Shown here: positions 41,168 to 49,545 of the stretch, piece by piece
Layout of the letters: every line of letters begins with the position of its first letter
Numbering within the stretch: the stretch's first letter is position 1
Assembly (NCBI RefSeq): GCF_014647915.1
Contig: NZ_BMQC01000021.1
Location: 310 to 64,309 of the forward strand
Length of the DNA: 64,000 nucleotides
Source: Pilimelia terevasa
GTDB taxonomy: Bacteria; Actinomycetota; Actinomycetes; Mycobacteriales; Micromonosporaceae
Reading direction: 5' to 3'
Notes under the pieces: model-generated
Told to the model about the DNA's origin: nothing
The model's database searches: none
The model's input: only the letters and a program-made list of their open reading frames with translations
Position numbers and translations under genes: made by a program

Positions 41168-42570
41168 CGGGTGTCCGGCGCCGCGGCCGGGCGCGGCAGG
41201 AGCAGGGCCGCCCCCAGCCCGACCAGCCCCACCGCCCCGACGGCGACCATCGCCACCGCGTACGCGGTACCGGGCGAGGAGGTGGCGGCGGCGAGGATGA
41301 TGGTGCTGGCCAGGGCCGCGCCCAGGGACGAGCCGAGGTTGGACACGCTCCGCGACAGCCCGGAGATCTCCCCCTGCAACTGTTCGCCGAAGCTGGACTG
41401 CACGACGTTGACCGACGGGGTCAGCATGGCGCCGATGCCCAGTCCGATGAGGAACAGGCCGGGCAGCAGCGCCCCCACCCCGCTCCACGCGGCGGCCAGC
41501 AGCAGCAGGGCGGCGATGCCGCCGATGGTCGTGGCGAACCCGGCCACGATGAGCGTGCGCTGGGGCCGCCGCTTCGCCAGCCGCTCGGCGGCGAGCGACG
41601 CGAGCAGCAGGCCCGCGGTGGCCGCCGTCGTGACGAGACCGGTGGCGATCGCGCTGTAGCCGAGGACGACCTGGAGGTACGCGGCGATGACGAACGACGT
41701 GCCCATCAGCATGAGCCACTGGACGTTCTGCGTGACCATGCCGAGGTTGGAGGTACGGCTGCGCAGCAGCGCGGTCGACAGCAGCGCCTCCCGCCCGGCC
41801 CGCTCCCGGGCGCGCACCCAGGCGACGAACAGCGCGAGCACGCCCACCCCGCAGCCGGCGAGGGCGGCCGCCAGCCAGCCGTTGTCGTCGACCGCGAGGA
41901 TCCCGGTCACGACGAGCAGCAGGCCGAGCGCCGACAGCACCGCCCCGCCGGTGTCGAACGGCCGGTCCGGGTCGGCCGGCAGCGGGTCGCGCACGTACCG
42001 CCGGCTCAGCGCGATGATGACCACGATGATGAGCGCCTGGAAGGCGAAGGCCGCCCGCCAGCTCAGGGCCGAGGTGATGAGGCCGCCGATCAGCGGTCCC
42101 GCGGCGGCGCCGATGCCGCCCATCGCGCTGATCGCGCCGAAGGCCCGGGCCCGCGCCGGGATGTCGGTGAACAGCAGTGTCGTGAGGATGTACACCGGCG
42201 GGATCAGCAGCGCGGTCCCGACGCCCTGGAGAATCGAGTTGCCGAGGATCAGCACCGGCAGTCCCGGCGCCACGACGCTGACGAGGGTCCCGACCCCGTA
42301 AATCACCAGACCCGCGGTCAGGCACCGTTTCCGGCCGTAGCGGTCCGTGAGTTTCCCGCCCGGAATCATCAGCGCCGCCATTACCAGCAGAAAGATCGTT
42401 ATTGCCAGTTGCACGCCCGGTACGGTCGTGCCGAGGTCGCGGCTGATGTCCTTGATCATTACGTTCATGTTCGAGCCGGCGAAACTGCAGATGAACTGCG
42501 CGAGCGCCAGCGGGAGGAGAGCCTTCCGCAGCGCGCGCGGGGGCCGCGCCGCCGTGTCGTGCATCGCCAT
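41164..42570 (-). CDS. MFS transporter (DHA2-like, 14 helices)
   Basis: A 468-residue major-facilitator protein with about 14 helices. The A-motif loop GGKLTDRYGRKR lies between helices 2 and 3, and the drug:H+ antiporter-2 style segment QGVGTALLIPPVY follows. An actinomycete-type QLQGEISGLSRSVSNLGSSLG lies in a later helix. Such proteins export small molecules with proton exchange; the cargo is unknown. The ATG at 42570 has GGAG five bases upstream. A terminator separates it from the debranching gene. Confidence 0.88.
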   Translation of the reverse strand: MAMHDTAARPPRALRKALLPLALAQFICSFAGSNMNVMIKDISRDLGTTVPGVQLAITIFLLVMAALMIPGGKLTDRYGRKRCLTAGLVIYGVGTLVSVVAPGLPVLILGNSILQGVGTALLIPPVYILTTLLFTDIPARARAFGAISAMGGIGAAAGPLIGGLITSALSWRAAFAFQALIIVVIIALSRRYVRDPLPADPDRPFDTGGAVLSALGLLLVVTGILAVDDNGWLAAALAGCGVGVLALFVAWVRARERAGREALLSTALLRSRTSNLGMVTQNVQWLMLMGTSFVIAAYLQVVLGYSAIATGLVTTAATAGLLLASLAAERLAKRRPQRTLIVAGFATTIGGIAALLLLAAAWSGVGALLPGLFLIGLGIGAMLTPSVNVVQSSFGEQLQGEISGLSRSVSNLGSSLGAALASTIILAAATSSPGTAYAVAMVAVGAVGLVGLGAALLLPRPAAAPDTR

Positions 42571-42615
42571 GGGTGCTCCAGCCTGCTGCCGAGAAACGGG
42601 GGTGGGCGTGGGGGA

Positions 42616-42654
42616 GCGTGGCCCCGGCGGTCCCACCAACCGCCGGGGCCACGC
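42616..42654 (-). terminator. terminator after the debranching-enzyme gene
   Basis: GCGTGGCCCCGGCGGT and ACCGCCGGGGCCACGC form a perfect 16-bp stem with a 7-nt loop, 13 bases past the stop at 42668. Confidence 0.75.
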
Positions 42655-42667
42655 ATTTCGGAAAGGT

Positions 42668-44737
42668 CTATGCGCCCGCGGACGGGCGGCCGGGCCCGGC
42701 GCGGGGCGTCTCGACCCGGCCGCGGCCGAAGGCGTCGACGCGCCCCCACCGGCCGGGGATGTCGCGCAGCTCCAGCCAGCCGATCCCCTTCGGCAGGGCC
42801 GGGTCGACGAGCAGGTGCTCCCCGGCGGGCTCCAGGCCGAGCATGGTGCGCAGGAGCAGCAGCGGCGCGCCGGTGGACCACGCCTGCGGGCTGCACGCGG
42901 TCGGGTACTGCACCGGGTAGCGGGTCAGCTCGCGGCCGTAGCCGCCGAAGGCCTCCGGGAGCCGGCCGTCGAAGTACTCGGCCGCGTCGAGGATGCCCGC
43001 GGCGATCTGCGCCGCCTCCTCCTTGAACCCGTAGCGGCGCAGCCCCCACGCGATGATCGAGTTGTCGAAGGGCCACACCGTGCCGACGTGGTAGCCCACG
43101 GGGTTGTACCGGCCCTCCCCCTCGGCCAGCGTCCGCACGCCCCAGCCCGAGAACAACGCCGGCCCGAGCAGGTGCTCGGCCACCGCGGCGGCCCGCTCCG
43201 GCGGCACGATGCCGCTCCACAGCAGGTGGCCGATGTTCGAGGCGAGGGCGTCCACCCGGCTGCCGTCCGCGTCCAGCGCCAGGGCGTAGTACCCGCCGTC
43301 GGCGACCCAGAAGTCCCGGTTGAACCGCTCCTTCAGCGCCGCCGCCTCCCGCTCCAGCCGGTCGGCCCACGCGGGGTCGCCCCACACGGCGCGCGCCAGC
43401 CGGGCGCCGCGCAGCTTGGCGTCGTACGCGTACCCCTGCAGCTCCGCGGTGGCCCGCGGGAAGCCCGGCAGCCGGCCGTCCCGGTAGGAGACGGAGTCCC
43501 ACGAGTCCTTCCAGCACTGGTTCTCCAGCCCCGTCCGGGCGTTGCGCCGCTCGTAGGACACGTACCCGCGGCCGGTCAGGTCGCCGTAGTCGTCGATCCA
43601 GTCGAGGGCGGCGCGGGCGACGCCCTCCAGCCGGCCGACCAGCGCGGTGTCGCCGGTCCACCGCTCGTACTCGTCCAGCAGCACCACGTACAGCGGCGTC
43701 GCGTCGGCCGTGCCGTAGTAGGGCGTGTGCGGGCGCTCCTCGAAGGCGCTCAGCTCCCCGTACCGCATCTCGTGCAGGATCCGGCCCGGGTCCTCGTCCC
43801 GGAAGTCGTCCACCCGGCTGCCCTGCCAGCGGCCGAGCACCGACAGTGTGGTGGCGGCCAGCTCCGGCGTGAACGGCAGCGCCTGCAGGCTCGTGAAGAT
43901 GCTGTCCCGCCCGAACATGGTCATGAACCAGGGCAGGCCCGCCGCGGGCAGGCTCCGGCCGTCGGCGATCACGGGCGAGAACCGCAGCGCCGCGAGGTCG
44001 ACGATGCTGCGGCCGTACGTCGCCTCCAGCGGCTTCCAGTCGCAGCCGACCTGCGGCGCGCCGGCCTGCCACTCGCTCAGGTCTTGGCGCATCCTCTCGA
44101 CGCCGCGCACCGGCCGGTCGACGGCGACGACCGGCTGGCCGTCCGCCCGCAGCATCCGCGGCACCACGTCCAGTTCGGTGCTCCACTCGCCGTGCGGTTC
44201 CAGCCGGACCTCGAAGGTCAGGGAGTCGCCGGCGACCAGCGCCGGCTCGCTGGTCGAGATCTCGACCTCCCGCCGGAACGTGTCGCGCTCGTAGCCGAGG
44301 ACCAGCCGGCCGTCGCGGGTGCGCGTGTAGTAGTCGCCCACCTTCGGCCGGGCGTCCTTGATCTCGAACAGGTCGGCGAAGTCGCTGCCGGCCTCGATGC
44401 ACACGGTGAGCGTCACCGGGTTCTGGTCGTGGTTGAGCAGGGTCAGCCGCTCGCGGAACCCGCGCGCGACGGTGCGGTGGCGGATGACCGACAGCTTCGC
44501 GTCCACGTACACCGTCCCGGACGCCGGCACGAGGAAGAAGCGCGCCTCGAAGTACTGCATGTCGTCCGTCGACAGCGCGCTGAGCCGCCGCCCGTCGACC
44601 GTCAGGACCCACCGGGACAGGAACCGGGTGTCGTAGGAGAAGAGCCCGGCGGTGTCGGTCGGCGAGGCGGCGATGTCGCCGCTGCCGTCGCTGACGACGA
44701 ACGTGTTCCCGTCCAGGATGCGGACCTCCGCGGTCAT
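42668..44737 (-). CDS. glycogen-debranching-type glucosidase
   Basis: A 689-residue protein with an N-terminal beta-rich GDE_N_bis-like domain (MTAEVRILDGNTFVVSDGSG to about residue 220) and a C-terminal (alpha/alpha)6-barrel of the amylo-alpha-1,6-glucosidase/GH133-like group. WFMTMFGRDSIFTS, YYGTADATPLYVVLLDEY and GYHVGTVWPFDNSIIAWGL are the conserved barrel segments. It probably acts on glycogen or another alpha-glucan. The ATG overlaps the stop of the SCP2-domain gene as ATGA. Together with the divergent GT4 glycosyltransferase it suggests polysaccharide turnover in the stress block. Confidence 0.85.
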   Translation of the reverse strand: MTAEVRILDGNTFVVSDGSGDIAASPTDTAGLFSYDTRFLSRWVLTVDGRRLSALSTDDMQYFEARFFLVPASGTVYVDAKLSVIRHRTVARGFRERLTLLNHDQNPVTLTVCIEAGSDFADLFEIKDARPKVGDYYTRTRDGRLVLGYERDTFRREVEISTSEPALVAGDSLTFEVRLEPHGEWSTELDVVPRMLRADGQPVVAVDRPVRGVERMRQDLSEWQAGAPQVGCDWKPLEATYGRSIVDLAALRFSPVIADGRSLPAAGLPWFMTMFGRDSIFTSLQALPFTPELAATTLSVLGRWQGSRVDDFRDEDPGRILHEMRYGELSAFEERPHTPYYGTADATPLYVVLLDEYERWTGDTALVGRLEGVARAALDWIDDYGDLTGRGYVSYERRNARTGLENQCWKDSWDSVSYRDGRLPGFPRATAELQGYAYDAKLRGARLARAVWGDPAWADRLEREAAALKERFNRDFWVADGGYYALALDADGSRVDALASNIGHLLWSGIVPPERAAAVAEHLLGPALFSGWGVRTLAEGEGRYNPVGYHVGTVWPFDNSIIAWGLRRYGFKEEAAQIAAGILDAAEYFDGRLPEAFGGYGRELTRYPVQYPTACSPQAWSTGAPLLLLRTMLGLEPAGEHLLVDPALPKGIGWLELRDIPGRWGRVDAFGRGRVETPRAGPGRPSAGA

Positions 44738-45093
44738 GCCGCACCGCCCCGCGAACCGGCCGGCGGGCCGGGGAACAGGCGCTGCAGCGCGACCAGGACG
44801 TCCAGGTCGCCGGAGACCGCGACCTCCCCGCGCAGCACCGCCGCCAGGGTGTTGGCGCGCCCGGTGAGCAGGGCCCGCAGGACCGGCTCGGTCGCGGTGA
44901 CCACGCAGTCGGGGCCGTCCCGCGGCGGCCGCTCCCCCTGCCCGCAGTCGGCCCGGACGAGCCAGCTGCACCCGCCGGGGCCGGGGATCACGAACTTCAC
45001 CGTCGGACCCGGGCCGCCGGGCGCCGGTTCGAGTCGTCGGCGGCTCAGCTCCTGCACGGTGGTGGTCCTGGCATCCATCCGGGTCGACTCCAT
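44734..45093 (-). CDS. SCP2-domain-like small protein
   Basis: A 119-residue protein in which WLVRADCGQGERPPRDGPDC followed by VVTATEPVLRALLTGRANTL and AVLRGEVAVSGDLDVLVALQRLF matches the sterol-carrier-protein-2 fold, including its typical (L/I)xGxLxVxGD segment. Such proteins bind lipids or act as accessory modules. The start is uncertain: ATG at 45093 has no ribosome site, ATG at 45078 has GGAG nine bases upstream. It is coupled to the debranching enzyme by a 4-bp overlap. Confidence 0.72.
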   Translation of the reverse strand: MESTRMDARTTTVQELSRRRLEPAPGGPGPTVKFVIPGPGGCSWLVRADCGQGERPPRDGPDCVVTATEPVLRALLTGRANTLAAVLRGEVAVSGDLDVLVALQRLFPGPPAGSRGGAA

Positions 45094-45163
45094 TCAGGTC
45101 GGGCGGCAGGAGGAACGGTCCTGTCCGGGACCTCATTGGAGCCGACACCGGCGGCGCCCGGCG

Positions 45164-45180
45164 CCATCCGCGGCGGATGG
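45164..45180 (-). promoter_or_regulatory. 7-3-7 palindrome before the SCP2-debranching operon
   Basis: CCATCCG-CGG-CGGATGG has perfectly complementary arms; 71 bp before the ATG at 45093. Confidence 0.5.
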
Positions 45181-45215
45181 TCGGCGCCCCGGCTCGCCCC
45201 CGCCGGGGTCGGCAA

Positions 45216-45232
45216 TCGCCCGTGGGGGATGA
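45216..45232 (+). promoter_or_regulatory. 7-3-7 palindrome before the GT4 gene
   Basis: TCGCCCG-TGG-GGGATGA lies 110 bp before the ATG; CGAGTCTTG follows at 22 bp. Confidence 0.5.
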
Positions 45233-45341
45233 CGCGCCCCCGGCCCCCGGCGACGAGTCTTGAATCTGCTAGTTCGCACCGTTCGACACCCGCCGCGCTC
45301 CGGCCATGCCGGGCCCGCGCCCGCACCGAGGAGACGACGCC

Positions 45342-46487
45342 ATGGCCATCGTGAAGCCCATCGATCGCCCGCCGTCCCGGCCGCTGCGCATCGCCATGGT
45401 GGTGCCGCCGTGGTACGAGCTGCCGCCCGCCGGCTACGGCGGGATCGAGGCCATGTGCAGCGTGCTGATCGACAAGCTCAGCGACCGCGGGCACGACGTC
45501 GTGGTACTCGGCGCCGGCAGCCGGTGCGGCACCGCCGGTACGTTCGTGAGCCTGATGGACGAGCCGCAGCACCAGCGGCTGGGCGAGGTCATGCCCGCCG
45601 CCCTGCACGCCGCCCGGGTGGGCCGGATCCTGCGCCGCGGCGCCTTCGACGTGGTACACGACCACTCCCCGGCCGGCCCCCTGACCGCGTACCACCACGG
45701 CAGCCCGACGGTCGTGACGGTCCACGGGTCGCCGGTCGGCGAGCTGGGCGACTTCCTGGCCAACCTCGACGACCGCGTGCGCCCCGTCGCCATCTCCCGG
45801 TCGCAGCGGCAGTCGCGGCCGGACCTGGACTGGCTGGCGACCGTCCACAACGCGGTCGACCTGAGCCAGTTCGTGGCCCGCCCGGCCACCGACGGGCCCG
45901 CGCTGTGGCTCGCCCGCATGTCCCCGGACAAGGGCGCCGACCTGGCGATCGAGGCGTGCCGCCGGGCCGGGGTGCCGCTGGTCCTGGCGGGCAAGTGCAG
46001 CGAGCCCGCCGAGCGGCGGTACTTCGACTCCGTCATCCGGCCGATGCTGGGCGACGACGTCGAGGTCGTCCTGGACGCCGACCGCCAGACCAGCCTGCGA
46101 CTGCTGGCGCGGTCCCGCTGCCTGATCCTGCCGATCCGCTGGGAGGAGCCGTTCGGCATGGTGATGATCGAGGCGATGGCCTCCGGGCGGCCGGTCGTCG
46201 CGCTGCGCCGCGGCTCGGTGCCGGAGGTCGTGGTCGACGGGGTCACCGGCTGGATCTGCGACACCGTCGACGACCTGCCCGCGGCCCTGCACCGCACGCC
46301 GGAGCTGGATCCGCAGGCGTGCGTCGCGCACGTCCGGGCCGCCTTCGGCGCCGACCTCATGGCCCACCGCTACGAGGTGGTCTACCGCCGGGCGACCGAC
46401 CAGGCCCGCCGCGCCGGTGCGCGCAGACCCGCGACCGGCCGCGCGGCGCTGCCCGCGCTCCAGGCGGCGTCCAGCCCGTCCGCCTGA
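45342..46487 (+). CDS. GT4-family glycosyltransferase
   Basis: A 381-residue GT-B fold enzyme. The N-terminal domain has RIAMVVPPWYELPPAGYGGIE; the C-terminal domain has LWLARMSPDKGADLAIEA and the EX7E donor-binding motif EEPFGMVMIEAMASGRPVVA. It resembles actinobacterial GT4 proteins that use nucleotide sugars for glycogen, glycolipid or wall-polymer synthesis. Acceptor unknown. GAGGAG precedes the ATG at 45342. It is divergent from the debranching operon. Confidence 0.9.
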   Translation: MAIVKPIDRPPSRPLRIAMVVPPWYELPPAGYGGIEAMCSVLIDKLSDRGHDVVVLGAGSRCGTAGTFVSLMDEPQHQRLGEVMPAALHAARVGRILRRGAFDVVHDHSPAGPLTAYHHGSPTVVTVHGSPVGELGDFLANLDDRVRPVAISRSQRQSRPDLDWLATVHNAVDLSQFVARPATDGPALWLARMSPDKGADLAIEACRRAGVPLVLAGKCSEPAERRYFDSVIRPMLGDDVEVVLDADRQTSLRLLARSRCLILPIRWEEPFGMVMIEAMASGRPVVALRRGSVPEVVVDGVTGWICDTVDDLPAALHRTPELDPQACVAHVRAAFGADLMAHRYEVVYRRATDQARRAGARRPATGRAALPALQAASSPSA

Positions 46488-46508
46488 GTCCCGCCCCCCC
46501 CCAGTCGG

Positions 46509-46545
46509 CCCCGGCCGTCCGCCTCCCCGTGGCGGGCGGTCGGGG
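46509..46545 (+). terminator. terminator after the GT4 gene
   Basis: CCCCGGCCGTCCGCC and GGCGGGCGGTCGGGG make a 15-bp stem with two G-T pairs and a 7-nt loop. The following 60 bp hold nothing further. Confidence 0.6.
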
Positions 46546-46609
46546 TCCCCGCCGCGGCGCCGCTCCCGCTCGCCGGGGCCGGGGCGCGGCGGCGGTCGCC
46601 GGGGCGGCT

Positions 46610-47284
46610 TCAGGACCGCCACCGGTCCCGGAACCGTCGTGCCGCGCCGGAGGTGACGGCGCGGCCATGGCCGAACACGGCGACCTCGAAGTCCAGCGTG
46701 CCCAGGGACCGGATGCTGGTCTCCGCCCCCGCCCGGTCCGCGGTCACCAGGCGCGGCGGGCGGCACACCCGGCCGCCGGGGCCGCCCCCGGCGGCGTCAC
46801 CGGCGAACAGCACCCCGCCCGCCCGGTCCAGCAGGAACGCGGTGTGCCCTGGGGTGTGGCCGGGGGTGGGGACGGCCCGCACGTGCGGCAGTCCCGGCAC
46901 GGGACCGCCGCCGGTGATCCAGTCGTCGACCGGCGTCGGGGCCGGGGTGCCCATCACCCGTGCCGCGAGGCGCAGCACGCCGCGGGGCGGGTCGGGGCGG
47001 TTGCCGGTGACCGCCGGGGCGTCCGCCGCGTGCGCGACCACGCGGGCGCCGCTGGCGGCGCGCAGCGCGGCGGCGGCGCCGGTGTGGTCGGGGTGCCGGT
47101 GCGTCAGCAGGATCGTGTGGACGTCCCGGATCCGGCGCCCGATCCGCCGCAGCCCGTCGGCGACGGCCGCCTCCCGACCCGGCAGGCCGGTGTCGACCAG
47201 GATGACGCCGCGGTCGTCCACGACCGCGTGGACGTGGACGTACCCGACCGCCAGCTCGCCCACGCCGTCCACGATTTCGCGCAT
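46610..47284 (-). CDS. metallo-beta-lactamase-fold hydrolase
   Basis: A 224-residue MBL-fold protein. THRHPDHTG carries the HxHxDH zinc motif, later ligands lie in PTPGHTPGH and FAGDA, and VFGHGRAV near the end supplies the last histidine. The layout is that of glyoxalase-II-like or quorum-quenching-type hydrolases, so thioester or lactone hydrolysis is possible, but the substrate is unknown. It is divergent from the leaderless membrane-protein/XRE pair. Confidence 0.85.
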   Translation of the reverse strand: MREIVDGVGELAVGYVHVHAVVDDRGVILVDTGLPGREAAVADGLRRIGRRIRDVHTILLTHRHPDHTGAAAALRAASGARVVAHAADAPAVTGNRPDPPRGVLRLAARVMGTPAPTPVDDWITGGGPVPGLPHVRAVPTPGHTPGHTAFLLDRAGGVLFAGDAAGGGPGGRVCRPPRLVTADRAGAETSIRSLGTLDFEVAVFGHGRAVTSGAARRFRDRWRS

Positions 47285-47363
47285 CTACGAGCACCCCCCA
47301 GCTCGACGTGCCCACCTCCCCACGAGTGTCGCACCGGCAGCCGCCTGCCCGCGACGGCCGGCG

Positions 47364-47406
47364 CTTGTCATGGTTCCTTGACAGGATGACAAGGGGCCTT
47401 TACATT
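47364..47406 (+). promoter_or_regulatory. consensus promoter with overlapping dyad
   Basis: TTGACA (47378-47383) and TACATT (47401-47406) are 17 bp apart. CTTGTCAT (47364-47371) and ATGACAAG (47386-47393) form a perfect inverted repeat around the -35, and TGTCA/TGACA form an inner one. A repressor bound here would block RNA polymerase; the XRE protein two genes down is the natural candidate. Confidence 0.8.
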
Positions 47407-47412
47407 CGGGAT

Positions 47413-47826
47413 ATGGAAAACGACACCCGACCCAGCCGCAGCGACGTGGCCCGCACCCGCGCCGAGTGGCGCGACGGCTGGCCCGCCGTCCTTCTCCTCG
47501 TCGTCCTGGCCGTCATCACCGAGACCGGCCTGTTCGGGGCCGACGGCGACGCCGCGTTCGCGTGGTCGCTGGCCCACCTCGTCCCCGCCGGGTGGATCGT
47601 GGTCGCGCAGGTGCGCGGCCTGCGCCGCGCCGACGAGTACCAGCGCCGCTCCCAGCTCGAAGCGCTCGCGGTCGGCTTCGCCGCTGTGATGTCCGCCCTC
47701 TACGTGATCGGCCTGCTCCAGAGCGCCGACATCGGCAACCTGCGGCAGCAGGTCCAGATAACGTGGATCGGCGGAGTCCTGGTCTGGCTCGCCGTGCGCT
47801 GGCTGAAGACCCACCGCGCCGCGTGA
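47413..47826 (+). CDS. small membrane protein of an XRE pair
   Basis: A 137-residue protein with four predicted helices (WPAVLLLVVLAVITE, AFAWSLAHLVPAGWIVVAQV, ALAVGFAAVMSALYVIGLL, ITWIGGVLVWLAVRWL) and a charged N terminus MENDTRPSR. The ATG begins six bases after the -10, so the mRNA is probably leaderless. Its stop overlaps the XRE gene. Membrane proteins paired with a YozG-like XRE regulator are common; the membrane partner's role is not established. Confidence 0.8.
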   Translation: MENDTRPSRSDVARTRAEWRDGWPAVLLLVVLAVITETGLFGADGDAAFAWSLAHLVPAGWIVVAQVRGLRRADEYQRRSQLEALAVGFAAVMSALYVIGLLQSADIGNLRQQVQITWIGGVLVWLAVRWLKTHRAA

Positions 47827-48017
47827 AGAACCGCCTCCGCGAGCTGCGCGCCGCCCGCCGGTGGAGCCAGGCCGACCTCGCCGACCGCCTCGACGTCTCC
47901 CGCCAGACCGTCAATGCCATCGAGACCGGCCGGTACGACCCCAGCCTCCCGCTGGCGTTCAGGATCGCCGCCGTGTTCGACAGCAGGATCGAGGAGCTGT
48001 TCGTCCCCGAGGGCTGA
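47823..48017 (+). CDS. XRE-family regulator, YozG-like
   Basis: A 64-residue single-domain helix-turn-helix protein: MKNRLRELRAARRWSQADLA, then DRLDVSRQTVNAIETGRYDPSL and a tail RIEELFVPEG. It is a minimal Cro/C1-type DNA-binding domain. The GTG overlaps the upstream stop as GTGA. It probably binds the dyad over the -35 box of its own operon. Confidence 0.88.
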   Translation: MKNRLRELRAARRWSQADLADRLDVSRQTVNAIETGRYDPSLPLAFRIAAVFDSRIEELFVPEG

Positions 48018-48102
48018 GCGCACCGCCACCGCCACCGGGGCAGCGGCCGGACGACCGGATCGATCACGCCCCGAGGGGCCGGACGAAGGAGAGATGTCGA
48101 CC

Positions 48103-48780
48103 ATGAACGTGCCACCCGTTGTCGACCACGCGACCTGGCGCGCGGCGCTCGACGACCTGCGCGTGCGCGAGAAGGCGGCCACCCGGGAACTCGACGCGAT
48201 CGCCGCGCAGCGGCGGCGGCTGCCGATGGTGCGGCTGCCCGAGTACACCCTGGCCGGCGCCGAGGGGCCGGTGCGGCTCGCCGACATCTTCGACGGCAGG
48301 TCACAGTTGATCGTGTACCACCACATGTGGACCCCCGACGCCCAGTGGCAGTGCGGCGGCTGCACCAGCTTCACCTCGTCGTTCACCCGGCTGGACTTCC
48401 TCGACCGCTACGACGCGCGGTTCGTGGTCGTCACCCAGGGCCCGATCGGGGCGGCGCTGGCCTACGCCGCGCGCGTCGGCAACACGATGCCGTGGTACTC
48501 CACCGCCGACAGCCCGTTCGGCGCCGACGTCGACGCCCCACCCGGCGGCGGGTTCGCGGTGAACGTGTTCCTGCGCGACGGCGACACCGTCTACCGCACC
48601 TGGCACACCAGCGGCCGCGGCGTCGAACAGCTCACGTACACGTTCTCCCTGGTCGACGTGCTGCCCTACGGGCGGCGGGAGCAGTGGCAGGACTCGCCCG
48701 AGCGCTGGCCGCAGGGACCCACCTTCGACGCCTGGCTCGACGCACCCGATGTCGCCCGGCTGTACGGCCGCCCGACCTGA
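48103..48780 (+). CDS. DUF899 thioredoxin-like protein
   Basis: A 225-residue DUF899 protein with the thioredoxin-like fold. It has an N-terminal helix, MVRLPEYTLAGAEGPVRLADIFDGR, a strand LIVYHHMW, then QWQCGGCTSF with a CGGC redox pair, and GGGFAVNVFLRDGDTVYRTWHTSGRG near the end. The family is widespread in actinobacteria and its activity is not established. ATG at 48103 is preferred; ATG at 48094 is too close to GAAGGAG. Confidence 0.85.
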   Translation: MNVPPVVDHATWRAALDDLRVREKAATRELDAIAAQRRRLPMVRLPEYTLAGAEGPVRLADIFDGRSQLIVYHHMWTPDAQWQCGGCTSFTSSFTRLDFLDRYDARFVVVTQGPIGAALAYAARVGNTMPWYSTADSPFGADVDAPPGGGFAVNVFLRDGDTVYRTWHTSGRGVEQLTYTFSLVDVLPYGRREQWQDSPERWPQGPTFDAWLDAPDVARLYGRPT

Positions 48781-48801
48781 CCCCTTCCGGGGAGGTGACC
48801 G

Positions 48802-49329
48802 CTAACCGGCCGGCGCCCGGGGCGCGGCGGGCACCGCGGCGGTGACGTCGTGGTCCGGGTGGCCGGGCTGCCGTGGGACCACGTGCGGGGAGACCGGCGG
48901 TGCCGCGCCCGGACCGCGCCAGGCCAGCCAGAGCAGCAGGAGCCCGCCGAGGCCGGCGGCGGCCGCCGGTACCGCGTTGCCGACCGCGGCGGCCAGGACG
49001 GCCAGGCCGAGCGCCGGTCCGGCGGCTGCCGCGCGCATCCGGCGGCCCCACCGCCGGCCGCGGTCGCGGCGGGCCTGCTCCCGGGCCAAACCCCGGTCGG
49101 AGAGCCGGCGGTAGGCCACGGTCAGGCCGCACTCCCCGCAGGTCACCTCGGCGCCGTGGGAGTAGCTGCCGGCGCCGCCCGCGGCGTCCAGCGGCGCGGG
49201 TACGAACGTGGCCGCGTCGGGCACCGCGGTCGGTGGGGGCGGCGGCACCGCCCAGTGCTCCGGCCGGTGCGGCCGCAGGTGGCGCAGCCGCAGCGGGGTC
49301 TTCGGATCGGCCGGGAAGTTCGCGGACAT
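48802..49329 (-). CDS. small membrane protein with CxxC, unknown
   Basis: A 175-residue protein starting MSANFPADPKTPLRLRHLRP. A CGEC motif in the middle could bind zinc, and two hydrophobic helices follow (ALGLAVLAAAVGNAVPAAAAGLG, then LLLLWLAW). The C-terminal tail is His/Pro-rich (SPHVVPRQPGHPDHD). I do not recognise it. The downstream DUF899 gene is convergent. Confidence 0.6.
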   Translation of the reverse strand: MSANFPADPKTPLRLRHLRPHRPEHWAVPPPPPTAVPDAATFVPAPLDAAGGAGSYSHGAEVTCGECGLTVAYRRLSDRGLAREQARRDRGRRWGRRMRAAAAGPALGLAVLAAAVGNAVPAAAAGLGGLLLLWLAWRGPGAAPPVSPHVVPRQPGHPDHDVTAAVPAAPRAPAG

Positions 49330-49545
49330 GACCAGGATTGTCACCGGCGACGACCGCTGCCGCCCCGTGACCCGCCGGCCGCGCCCCGACGCCGCGGACC
49401 CAGCCGGCCGCGGTCGTCTCTGCCCGGCGCGGGCCGGCAGTGGACACCGGTGACCCCGCACGCCGTGGACATCGACGCCGGCGGTTTGCCCGGCGCCGCG
49501 CGGGGAAAGGTGCCCGGGAGCGCGCCCCGACCGCGGAGGGTCTGC

